Positions 36,986 to 44,760 of a stretch of 64,000 nucleotides of DNA are shown here, one piece after another. The stretch's first letter is position 1. Every line of letters begins with the position of its first letter. This DNA is from Campylobacter sp. (GTDB lineage Bacteria; Campylobacterota; Campylobacteria; Campylobacterales; Campylobacteraceae), in contig NZ_JAHHTD010000004.1 of NCBI RefSeq assembly GCF_020024835.1, positions 1-64,000 on the forward strand, written 5' to 3'. The notes beneath the pieces were generated by a model. The model was not told where the DNA came from, did no database searches, and worked only from the letters and a program-made list of their open reading frames with translations. The position numbers and the translations under genes are program-made.

Positions 36986-38270
36986 TTTATAAGCTCGTTT
37001 TCTTTTAAAATTTTTATCAATTCTTTTAATTCATAGCCTTGCAAATTTAGCTTATTTGCTATGTCTAAGACATCGTTTTTACCATCACAATAAGCTAGAA
37101 AATTACAAATTAATGGTATTTGACTATTAGTATAGTGTGTGTTAGTTGTATGGTATAAGCCTCTTTTGCCTAAATTTGGTTCGCAAATTGTAGTATTTGT
37201 ATAAATTTCATTTACTTCTAAATTTAAAATGATCTCTTTCATAGCTTCTAATGCACCTTCTAAGCCTTTTTGACTAATGAAATTTAAATCATCTTTGCTA
37301 GTGTGGTATTCTTTATAATCACCAAAACGAGTTCTGCATATACCAACAACACCTAAATTTACTAATGGAGAATTAAACTGCCTTTCATTTCCACCTCTAT
37401 CTAAAAAGTTAAAACTTTTAAAATTTGTTTTATTTTTTAGAGTATGAAGGGCTACTTTATCGCTTAGTGTATTTTCATTTGGCGAATGTATGAGAGAATA
37501 AGCATTATCATCACCTATGCAAGAAAGAGCAAAGCCTGCTTTAGTGTATTTTTGCAAATGTGTTAAATGTTTGTTTATATAAACTATGCTTCCTATGGTT
37601 TCAGGTGCTATTAAAAAGCGATAATTATACTTTCTTTCTTTTTGCGCTAAAAGCCATTTAGCTAAAAATATAGCGACTATAGGACTACTTAGCTCATTAT
37701 TTGCCATAGAAGGATGACATAAATATGAGCTTATTAAAATTTCATCTTTATTATTTTGAGTGCTAGGGATTATAAAATCAGCATAATTTAGCACCCCATC
37801 AAAATGCTTTGCATCTATAAAAACTTTATATTTACCTTGCTTTAATTTTATTTTATCTTTGTGTTTAATACAAAATCCCCATCTTTTTTTGTAATAACTT
37901 GTTACATAAGGTATAGCATCTGGATAATCTTCTATGGAATACAAATGTTCTTGTAAGCTTTCTAGTTGCAATTCTTGGTTTATACCTTGAGAATAATTTA
38001 ACACATGTAAATTATTTTCTTTAAAATCACAAATCTTTTTTCCTTCTGGAGTGATGATATAAGCGTCATTTATTTGCCACTCTTGAGGGACTTCCCAATC
38101 ATAAACTTTAGTTCCACTTTTTATGGAATGAATTTTTAATACACCCCCCCCCCATAGCATCATCAAGAATTTTTAAACTTTGTCTAAAACCTTCTCCTGT
38201 TATACTTCTACATATTGGGAAGAGTTTGCAAGCTAAATCATACATCCCCCCCCCGTAATATCTTTTGCAT
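36982..38270 (-). CDS. DUF4910 aminopeptidase-like protein with two poly-G tracts, OFF
   Basis: The main open frame (36982-38166) carries an M28-peptidase-like DUF4910 core: SSYLCHPSMANNELSSP, FLIAPETIGSI and SCIGDDNAYSL, ending with a winged-helix-like tail. The true N-terminus, MYDLACKLFPICRSITGEGF from ATG 38245, is in a different frame because the tract at 38144-38153 has ten G where nine would fuse them (420 residues). A second tract (38246-38254, nine G) sits just before that ATG. A possible upstream ATG at 38270 shares a base with the pseC stop and would need 8 or 11 G. The C. jejuni counterpart Cj1295 is phase variable and involved in methylglyceric-pseudaminic acid. Confidence 0.85.
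38144..38153 (-). repeat. Poly-G tract, 10 G (minus strand), out of frame
   Basis: Ten C on the plus strand, about 30 codons into the DUF4910 gene; nine would join N-terminus and core. Confidence 0.95.
38246..38254 (-). repeat. Poly-G tract, 9 G (minus strand), at the DUF4910 start
   Basis: Nine C on the plus strand directly before ATG 38245. It may act as a variable ribosome-site spacer or as a second in-frame switch. Confidence 0.95.
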
Positions 38271-39397
38271 TAATGACATCCTTTCTTAGTTTGTTTTAAA
38301 ATTTCAAATAATTTATCTTTTATAAAAATAGCATTTTCTATACTCATTTCTTGATGGCAAGGTATGCTAAGCTCTGCTTTATAAAAATCGTCTGCATTGG
38401 TTAATTTTATATCGCCTAAGAGTTTTTTATAAAAACTAAATTGATAAGTAGGCTTATAATGAACTTGCACTCCTATGCCATAATTTAATAATTTTTCAAA
38501 AATAAATTCTTTTTCGCAGTAAAATTCTTTATTTAATAATATAGGATACAAATGCCTTGAACTTTTTTTATAATCTTTTATTTTTATAATACTAAAATAA
38601 GGATTATCTTTAAATTCTTGATCATAAAAATTTGCTATTTGTTCTCTTTTTTCTAAGATTAAATCAAGTTTTTTAAGTTGATTAATACCTAAAGCGCAAG
38701 CTACATCACTTAAGCGGTAATTATAGCCTAGATCTATCATATCGCTATCCCATAGTCTTTTTTTAATTATCCCGTGGCTTCTTAAGAGTTTTATTTTTTG
38801 TATCAATTCTTTGTTATCACTTAAAACAGCTCCACCTTCAAAAGTAGTGATTGGCTTTACAGGGTGAAAAGAAAAGATATTTAAAAGAGCCTTGCTTCCA
38901 ACTTTTCCTTTTTTATAAGTAGCTCCTAAAGCGTGGCTTGCATCGTCAATAAGAGGTATATTATAAATTTCACATAAATTTATAATTTCATCTAATTCAA
39001 CGCTATTTCCAGCAAAATCAACAACGCAAATTGCACCTATATTTTTATGATCTTTTTGGAGTCTTGATTTTAATTTATTTTCATTGATATTGCCATCAAA
39101 TTTAATATCGATAAATTCTACTTTTGCTCCAGAGATTAAGGCAGCATTGGCAGTAGCTGCAAAAGTCATAGGAGTTGTAAGGACTATTTTGTCTTTTACA
39201 TTTAAACTCAAATACGCAAGATGAAGTGCTGAGGTAGCTGAATTTAACACGCAAGCATATTTTACTCCTACATACTCACAAAGTGCTTCTTCAAAGGCTT
39301 CAACTTTATTTCCACCAGTTAAAAAATCATCTTGTAAAGCATCTACGACGCATTTGATATCGCTTTGATCTATATGTTGATGAGAATAAGTTATCAT
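38270..39397 (-). CDS. pseC: UDP-4-amino-4,6-dideoxy-L-AltNAc transaminase PseC
   Basis: PLP aminotransferase, second step of pseudaminic acid synthesis. It is 375 residues of the DegT/DnrJ/EryC1 family. DDASHALGATYKKGKVG and the PLP Lys181 in FHPVKPITTFEGGA are clear. It overlaps pseB by 4 bp, and its stop touches a possible start of the DUF4910 gene, so the whole minus-strand run from pseB to the 31-kb ACP is one operon of overlapping genes. Confidence 0.95.
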   Translation of the reverse strand: MITYSHQHIDQSDIKCVVDALQDDFLTGGNKVEAFEEALCEYVGVKYACVLNSATSALHLAYLSLNVKDKIVLTTPMTFAATANAALISGAKVEFIDIKFDGNINENKLKSRLQKDHKNIGAICVVDFAGNSVELDEIINLCEIYNIPLIDDASHALGATYKKGKVGSKALLNIFSFHPVKPITTFEGGAVLSDNKELIQKIKLLRSHGIIKKRLWDSDMIDLGYNYRLSDVACALGINQLKKLDLILEKREQIANFYDQEFKDNPYFSIIKIKDYKKSSRHLYPILLNKEFYCEKEFIFEKLLNYGIGVQVHYKPTYQFSFYKKLLGDIKLTNADDFYKAELSIPCHQEMSIENAIFIKDKLFEILKQTKKGCH

Positions 39398-40401
39398 TTT
39401 TCTAACTCTGTATGATTTATGATATTTAAAAGATTTGCTTGGTCAATCCACGAAGTATTATTGTCTGAACTATAAGAAAATCCACTAGATACATTTTTAC
39501 CTTTTTCATTTTTAGCATTAATGCTAAAATCTATATTTGTATTAGTAAATTTTATACTCGGACTAATAGCATAATAATCTTTAAATTCATATGTTAAATG
39601 ACTATCATCACTTGAAATCATAATCTCGTGAAGTTTTTCTCCAGGCCTTATGCCTATGATTTTATGTTTTAAATTTGGTGCCATAGCTTTTGCTAGATCT
39701 ATAATTTTCATTGAAGGAATTTTAGGGACAAAGACCTCTCCTCCGTGCATAATTTCAAAGTTATTTAACACAAAATTTACTCCATCTTCAAGACTTATCC
39801 AAAATCGTGTCATTCTTTCATCTGTTATTGGAAGCTCTTTGGCATTATTTTCTATAAGTTTTTTAAAAAAAGGTATTACTGAACCTCTTGATCCAACTAC
39901 ATTTCCATATCTTGTTACACTAAATTTGGTGTGAGAATTTCCTGCTATATTATTAGCTGCTATGAAAAGTTTATCACTTGCAAGTTTTGTAGCTCCATAT
40001 AAATTTATAGGATTGCATGCTTTATCAGTAGAAAGTGCGATACATTTTTTGACATTATTTTCTAAACACGCATCGATAACATTTTGAGCTCCATTTATAT
40101 TAGTTTTTATACATTCCATAGGATTGTATTCTGCTATTGGCACGTGCTTCATAGCGGCTGCGTGTATGACAAAATCTACATCTTTCATAGCTACGCTTAA
40201 TCTTTCTTTATCTCTTACATCTCCTATAAAATACCGCATACATTCATTATTAAATTTTATTGCCATTTCAAATTGTTTTAATTCATCACGTGAGTAAATA
40301 ATAATCTTTTTAGGCTTATATTTTTTAAGAAGTGTATTGGTATAAGTTTTACCAAAACTTCCCGTACCACCTGTAATTAAAATATTTTTTCCATTAAACA
40401 T
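39394..40401 (-). CDS. pseB: UDP-GlcNAc-inverting 4,6-dehydratase PseB
   Basis: First enzyme of pseudaminic acid synthesis, turning UDP-GlcNAc into the 4-keto-L-altro sugar. It is an extended SDR of 335 residues with NAD(P) motif ITGGTGSFGKTY at residues 8-19, MKHVPIAEYNPMEC and the catalytic YGATKLASDKLF. It is the promoter-proximal gene of the minus-strand run. Upstream begins the integrated element, whereas in C. jejuni dcd lies next to pseB. Confidence 0.96.
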   Translation of the reverse strand: MFNGKNILITGGTGSFGKTYTNTLLKKYKPKKIIIYSRDELKQFEMAIKFNNECMRYFIGDVRDKERLSVAMKDVDFVIHAAAMKHVPIAEYNPMECIKTNINGAQNVIDACLENNVKKCIALSTDKACNPINLYGATKLASDKLFIAANNIAGNSHTKFSVTRYGNVVGSRGSVIPFFKKLIENNAKELPITDERMTRFWISLEDGVNFVLNNFEIMHGGEVFVPKIPSMKIIDLAKAMAPNLKHKIIGIRPGEKLHEIMISSDDSHLTYEFKDYYAISPSIKFTNTNIDFSINAKNEKGKNVSSGFSYSSDNNTSWIDQANLLNIINHTELEK

Positions 40402-40671
40402 ATAAAACCTTTTTTTGTTTAATTTTAGTAGAATTGTATCTTAAACATCAAGTCATATTTTAATTGTTTATTATAAAATTATGCTTAGTTTTAATTTTCA
40501 ATACTTTGAAAAGGGCAATTTAATGAATTGTTTGATTTTATATATTGATAATGCAATATGAGGAATTAAATGCATTTACTAATGAAAATAAAACTAAAAA
40601 TTATTATGGACACTAATTCTTATTTAAGGATTATAAACGTTAAATTTATATATTGATCTTATTATAAAAAA

Positions 40672-40821
40672 TCTCTTACAAATTCTGGAAAAAGAACAGC
40701 TGTAATGCTTGGAAATGTAAGTGAAACATTATAAGAAGTTCAACGCCCTTTAATTACAGCTGATGAATGTATGAGATTACCTTCTGTTAAAAAAGATAAG
40801 AATGAATGGTTTTATTATTAA
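40672..40821 (+). pseudogene. C-terminal remnant of a TraG/VirD4 coupling protein
   Basis: One frame reads SLTNSGKRTAVMLGNVSETL, then a TAA at 40732, then EVQRPLITADECMRLPS and KKDKN before another stop. The QRPLITADECMRLP piece is the conserved C-terminal motif of TraG/VirD4 coupling proteins. Only about 50 codons remain, with an internal stop and no ATPase motifs, so it is a dead fragment marking the left part of the element. Confidence 0.75.
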
Positions 40822-41059
40822 AGATGGTGTAGATTTTGAAAATACCGCTGAATATAAAGCTATAAAAGAAAACATAAAAGCTATTATATCTTTGAATTCT
40901 CTTAGTAAAGATACTTTTGGAAAAGATTTACTAGAACTCACTTCAAAAAATCTAACTTTTAATGAAGCTATGCAAGATAAAAGCTTTTCTTTGATGTCCA
41001 AACAAAGACTTAAAATTTTTAAAGATAGAGCTTTTCAACAAATCGGTATGATATTGTAA
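40802..41059 (+). CDS. Small hypothetical protein
   Basis: An 85-residue frame beginning inside the traG remnant in another frame. It is Lys/Ile-rich, predicted helical, with no recognised motif, and there is no convincing Shine-Dalgarno sequence. It may be a small element gene or the accidental extension of a rearranged traG end. Confidence 0.35.
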   Translation: MNGFIIKDGVDFENTAEYKAIKENIKAIISLNSLSKDTFGKDLLELTSKNLTFNEAMQDKSFSLMSKQRLKIFKDRAFQQIGMIL

Positions 41060-41080
41060 TAATATCATTATATTATCATA

Positions 41081-41114
41081 TTAATATTATTTTAATTTTA
41101 ATATGATATAATAC
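41081..41114 (+). promoter_or_regulatory. Promoter/operator module, copy 1 (Fic partner gene)
   Basis: TTAATATTATTTTAAT followed by a TATGATATAATAC region with a TATAAT-type -10, ending 26 bp before the ATG at 41140. Nearly the same module stands before the ParA gene at 42482-42517. Confidence 0.55.
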
Positions 41115-41139
41115 TTTTACAAATTAAAAAGGAGCAAAT

Positions 41140-41391
41140 ATGAAAAAACAATACCCTGAAGTGCATAGCTTAGAAGAAAGCCTTGCAATACTTAAAAAGT
41201 ATAAAGATGATTTGACTAAAAAAGATTATGAAGATATTAAATCTACCATTTGCGGACACGCTATTGAAGATATTTTTGCAAATGAAAAAGACATTATTAT
41301 GCTAGTTAAAATGAGTGTATATAACTTAAGTGCTGATGAAATTTTAGCAGAATACAAAGAAAAAGGATTTGTAGAATATGAAAAAAAGTAA
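41140..41391 (+). CDS. Probable Fic partner (antitoxin)
   Basis: An 83-residue protein overlapping the start of the fic gene by 14 bp, with an AAAGGAGC ribosome site. Its size, order and coupling match class I Fic antitoxins of the FicA/VbhA kind. The second half (DIIMLVKMSVYNLSADEILAEY) loosely resembles VbhA helices, but I do not see the inhibitory (S/T)xxxE(G/N) motif, so inhibition by this protein is inference. Confidence 0.6.
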   Translation: MKKQYPEVHSLEESLAILKKYKDDLTKKDYEDIKSTICGHAIEDIFANEKDIIMLVKMSVYNLSADEILAEYKEKGFVEYEKK

Positions 41392-42016
41392 TGAAGAAAT
41401 TTTTAAAAATTTAATTATAGAGAATAAACTTGGTATAAAAGATGAGAATTTATTTGATATAGAATCAAGAAAATACACTCTAGCAAAAACTAAAGAAATA
41501 ATTAAAACACCTATTAAAGGTAATTTTGATTATAAACACTTGAAAAATATACACAAATATATTTTTCAAGATATATTTCATTGGGCTGGTAAAGATAGAA
41601 TGGAAGTTGGATTAAGTGGTTTTATGTCTAAAGGAGATTCTTTATTTTGCTCTGCTGAATTTATTCCAGGAGAAGCCAAAAAAATCTTTGATAAACTTGC
41701 AAAAAATAATTATCTAAAAAATTCTAAAGATCTTAATCATTTTGCTACGAATTTAGCAGATTTTATGTCTGATTTAAATGCCTTACATCCTTTTAGAGAA
41801 GGTAATGGACGCACTCAAAGAATATTTTTAAATGAATTAGCTAAAAATGCTGGCTATAAACTTGATTTAAATTTAATACCAAAAGATAAAATGATTAAAG
41901 CTTCTATCGAAGCTATGCAATGTCATAATGAAAAACTTGAAACTTTAATTAAAACCAATCTAAAAAGTTTTAGACAAAACCTAAATAAAGAGCAAAATCA
42001 AGGATTATCATTGTAA
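41378..42016 (+). CDS. Fic domain protein (AMPylase-type toxin)
   Basis: A 212-residue protein with a complete Fic active site, HPFREGNGRTQR at residues 137-148, including the catalytic His137. HKYIFQDIFHWAGKDR is the upstream Fic-domain flap region. Complete motifs of this kind usually transfer AMP to target proteins such as topoisomerases. The upstream overlapping gene is the likely antitoxin. Fic proteins are common on Campylobacter conjugative elements, here probably as a stability module. Confidence 0.88.
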   Translation: MKKSNEEIFKNLIIENKLGIKDENLFDIESRKYTLAKTKEIIKTPIKGNFDYKHLKNIHKYIFQDIFHWAGKDRMEVGLSGFMSKGDSLFCSAEFIPGEAKKIFDKLAKNNYLKNSKDLNHFATNLADFMSDLNALHPFREGNGRTQRIFLNELAKNAGYKLDLNLIPKDKMIKASIEAMQCHNEKLETLIKTNLKSFRQNLNKEQNQGLSL

Positions 42017-42019
42017 ATA

Positions 42020-42442
42020 ATGAAAAACATTTTCGCAAAATCTTCAATTATACTAGCAATAGTTTTTATACTAATATATCTAATGTGCTATTTTTTCAAA
42101 ATACATTTTAATACAACTTTTTCTATGCCACTTGGCATTTATAAAATCATATTTGAATCTTTTATAAAACAAATAGATACTTTATTTTTAAAACAAAAAT
42201 CTGATTTAGAAACTTTTAAAGTCAATATAATAAATGATATAAAAGAACACAGCGCTAAATCTCGAAAAAAATTAAAAACAATAATTAATGAAATAAGCAC
42301 AAATATTAATACAAAATCTGAAATAAAACAAGATAATAATCTTAACAATTCTAAAAAAATTAACTTAAATTATTTATTGATTTTCTTTGCTGGTCAAATT
42401 ATTTTTCTTCTAATTGGCTTAATCATTGGTATTACAATATAA
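42020..42442 (+). CDS. Membrane protein with a TraF-like N-terminus
   Basis: A 140-residue protein with an N-terminal membrane span (about 7-26), a Lys-rich predicted coiled coil and a C-terminal span (about 117-139). Residues 27-42 (FKIHFNTTFSMPLGIYK) match the start of TraF/S26-type conjugal signal peptidases, including the Ser of the SMPxGIY motif. The catalytic Lys region is absent, so it is not a working peptidase. It may be a chimera formed when traF was deleted. It follows fic by 3 bp. Confidence 0.5.
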   Translation: MKNIFAKSSIILAIVFILIYLMCYFFKIHFNTTFSMPLGIYKIIFESFIKQIDTLFLKQKSDLETFKVNIINDIKEHSAKSRKKLKTIINEISTNINTKSEIKQDNNLNNSKKINLNYLLIFFAGQIIFLLIGLIIGITI

Positions 42443-42481
42443 TATTTATATGATAATATTATAATATTAAAATAATATATT

Positions 42482-42517
42482 TTAATATTATTTTAATGTT
42501 TTTATGATATTATAATA
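42482..42517 (+). promoter_or_regulatory. Promoter/operator module, copy 2 (ParA gene)
   Basis: TTAATATTATTTTAAT is identical to the module at 41081, followed by a similar TATGATATTATAATA region before the ATG at 42535. An AT palindrome, ATTAAAAT/ATTTTAAT, overlaps its left side. The match suggests one regulator for both genes. Confidence 0.55.
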
Positions 42518-42534
42518 AAAAATAAAGGATTGAA

Positions 42535-43221
42535 ATGGTTATTTCTATTGTAAATGAAAAAGGTGGAAGCGGTAAAACTACATTGGCTGTCAATTTATCT
42601 GCTCGATTAGCTGAAGATGGTGATAATGTTCTATTAATTGATGCTGATCCGCAAAAATCAACTGAAGTTTTTTCAGATATGAGAAGTCAATCAAATTTAG
42701 AACCTTTGTTTTCAAGCGTTTCAAAAACTGGAATAAGTCTAGGTGATGAGATTAAAAGAATGAAAAATGCTTTTGATAGCATTATAGTTGATACTGGTGG
42801 TAGAGATTCAAAAGAAATGAGAAAAGCTATACTTTCATCAAATATTATCATCATACCCACTATCCCAAGTCAATATGATGTTAATGTTTTAGATCATATG
42901 TTAAATATATATCAAGAAGTAACTGAATTTAATTCAGATTTATTAGCATTAATTTTAGTCAATAGAGTTTCACCTAATCCTTTTTTGACAAAAGAATTAA
43001 ATAATCTTAAAGATTATATCAATGAAGCAAAGAAAGATAAAGGATTGGAAAAAGTAATTATGATGGAAAGTGTAATCTATGAAAGACAAGCATATCGTAA
43101 AGCTGTAGTAGATGGTAAAAGTATGAAAGAATTTTGCGATAAAAATGATAAAGCTTTAAAAGATTTTGAAAGCTTTTACAAAGAGCTTTTAAGCATAGCA
43201 AATGAAAAACTAGGAGCATAA
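42535..43221 (+). CDS. parA: ParA-type partition ATPase
   Basis: A 228-residue ParA of the short (type Ib-like) class without an N-terminal DNA-binding domain. The deviant Walker A KGGSGKT is at residues 9-15, LLIDADPQ is the A' motif and IIVDTGGRDS is Walker B. It would segregate a plasmid form of the element. A small putative DNA-binding partner follows 2 bp later. A ribosome site AAAGGA precedes the ATG. Confidence 0.9.
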   Translation: MVISIVNEKGGSGKTTLAVNLSARLAEDGDNVLLIDADPQKSTEVFSDMRSQSNLEPLFSSVSKTGISLGDEIKRMKNAFDSIIVDTGGRDSKEMRKAILSSNIIIIPTIPSQYDVNVLDHMLNIYQEVTEFNSDLLALILVNRVSPNPFLTKELNNLKDYINEAKKDKGLEKVIMMESVIYERQAYRKAVVDGKSMKEFCDKNDKALKDFESFYKELLSIANEKLGA

Positions 43222-43223
43222 TA

Positions 43224-43448
43224 ATGGGATTTAAAAAGTTAAGTTCAAAAACACCAAAAAATGAAAAAGATTTTGTTGATTTGGCTCGTGGTGAAACAAG
43301 CAACAATAATAACAATAAAAGAAATAAAAAACTTATGGTAAATTTTACTGAAGAAGAGTATAAAATACTAAATCAAGAAGCTAGTTCAATGGGCTTGGGT
43401 TTAAACTCATATGTAAGATTTAAAATTTTTAGCAAAAATAGCAATTAA
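43224..43448 (+). CDS. Small ribbon-helix-helix-like partition partner
   Basis: A 74-residue basic protein with a disordered Asn/Lys-rich N-terminal half. The C-terminal KLMVNFTEEEYKILNQEA and LNSYVRFKIF fit a ribbon-helix-helix fold. Its place 2 bp after parA fits a ParB-like centromere-binding or regulatory protein such as ParG. It may bind the repeated operator modules; this is inference. Confidence 0.65.
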   Translation: MGFKKLSSKTPKNEKDFVDLARGETSNNNNNKRNKKLMVNFTEEEYKILNQEASSMGLGLNSYVRFKIFSKNSN

Positions 43449-43503
43449 AATCAAATCTTTATCAAGTAAACTTTTTAAGATTTAAAAATATAGGAACATA
43501 ATT

Positions 43504-44760
43504 ATGGTTGTTTTAGATTTATTTTCAGGTGCTGGTGGATTATCAGAAGGATTTTTTAGGGCAAATTCCACTTTTGTCGCACATATAGAATCTGATAAAC
43601 ACGCATGTGAAACTTTAAAAACTAGAACCTCATATTGGAAGCTTAAAAAGAATAATAAGCTAAATATATATTATGATTATCTTTTAAAAAAAATAAGCAA
43701 AGAACAATTATGGAAGCTAACTAATACATCGGATTCAGAAGAAGTTATTTGTAAAGAAATATCCCAACATAATTTTGATAGCCTCGTTTCTAAAATAAAA
43801 AATAATTTAAAAAAAACTCAATCTAAAAAAATTGATGTAATTATAGGTGGCCCTCCTTGCCAAGCATATTCTATAATAGGTAGAGCTAGAATGAAAAATA
43901 CTGTAATAAATGATCATAGAAATTATTTGTATAAATACTATGTTAATTTTTTAAGTATTTTTAAACCTAAAATTTTTGTTTTTGAAAATGTTCCTGGTAT
44001 AAAAAGCGCTGGTAATGGTAAGTATTTTGATGATTTAAAAGAATCTATAGAAAATATAGGATATTCTATACAAATAAAAGAATTAATTGCATCGGATTTT
44101 GGTGTATTGCAAAATAGAAAAAGAATCATTATTGTTGGTTTTAAAATCAAAAAAGGCAAAAAATATTCCTACCCAATATTTGAAAAAATAGAAAATAAAA
44201 AATATTATGTAAAAGATGTTTTATCAGATTTGCCAAAAATTAATCCTGGGGAAAAAATAGAAGGATTAAATAAATACACAAAAAAAACTAATTCATATTT
44301 AAAAATGGCAAATATTAGAGATGCTAATTTTAATATTTTAACACAACATGAAACAAGACCACATAATGATAGAGATAGAGAAATTTACAAAGAAGCTATA
44401 CTAGCATGGAATACAAAACGTGAAAGATTGTGTTATAAAAAGTTAGCCTTAACAAGACCGGAACTTATATCTCACAAAAATACAAATTCTTTTACAAATA
44501 GATTTAATGTAATTAAAGAAAATACCAATGCTTCTCATACAATATTAGCTCACATAGCTATGGATGGACATTATTATATTCATCCAGACATAACTCAACT
44601 AAGATCTTTATCCATTAGAGAATCCGCGAGGTTGCAAAGTTTTCCTGATGATTTTTATTTTGAAGGCCCAAGAACTTCTATTTTTAGACAAATAGGTAAT
44701 GCAGTTCCACCTAAAATGGCAGAACAAATTGCAAAAAAAATAAAAGAATTGATTATTTAA
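43504..44760 (+). CDS. C5-cytosine DNA methyltransferase
   Basis: A 418-residue enzyme with the ordered motifs of the Dcm/HhaI family. Motif I is DLFSGAGGLSEG (residues 4-15), motif IV is GGPPCQAYS with catalytic Cys119, and motif VI is FENVPG. Motif VIII is QNRKRIIIVGF, a target-recognition region follows, motif IX is RESARLQSFPDD and motif X is IGNAVPPKMAE. All catalytic parts are intact. An AGGAA ribosome site lies before the ATG. No endonuclease gene is adjacent; instead a two-gene sensor/regulator pair converges on it with an 8-bp overlap of the 3' ends. Confidence 0.93.
   Translation: MVVLDLFSGAGGLSEGFFRANSTFVAHIESDKHACETLKTRTSYWKLKKNNKLNIYYDYLLKKISKEQLWKLTNTSDSEEVICKEISQHNFDSLVSKIKNNLKKTQSKKIDVIIGGPPCQAYSIIGRARMKNTVINDHRNYLYKYYVNFLSIFKPKIFVFENVPGIKSAGNGKYFDDLKESIENIGYSIQIKELIASDFGVLQNRKRIIIVGFKIKKGKKYSYPIFEKIENKKYYVKDVLSDLPKINPGEKIEGLNKYTKKTNSYLKMANIRDANFNILTQHETRPHNDRDREIYKEAILAWNTKRERLCYKKLALTRPELISHKNTNSFTNRFNVIKENTNASHTILAHIAMDGHYYIHPDITQLRSLSIRESARLQSFPDDFYFEGPRTSIFRQIGNAVPPKMAEQIAKKIKELII

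Noticed and set aside
26395..38254. CRISPR array or microsatellite array
   Set aside because: The repeats are isolated mononucleotide tracts, not spaced repeats. No spacer-repeat pattern occurs anywhere in the window.
43504..44760. Complete type II restriction-modification system
   Set aside because: No endonuclease gene is recognisable on either side; only the methyltransferase and the sensor/regulator pair are present.
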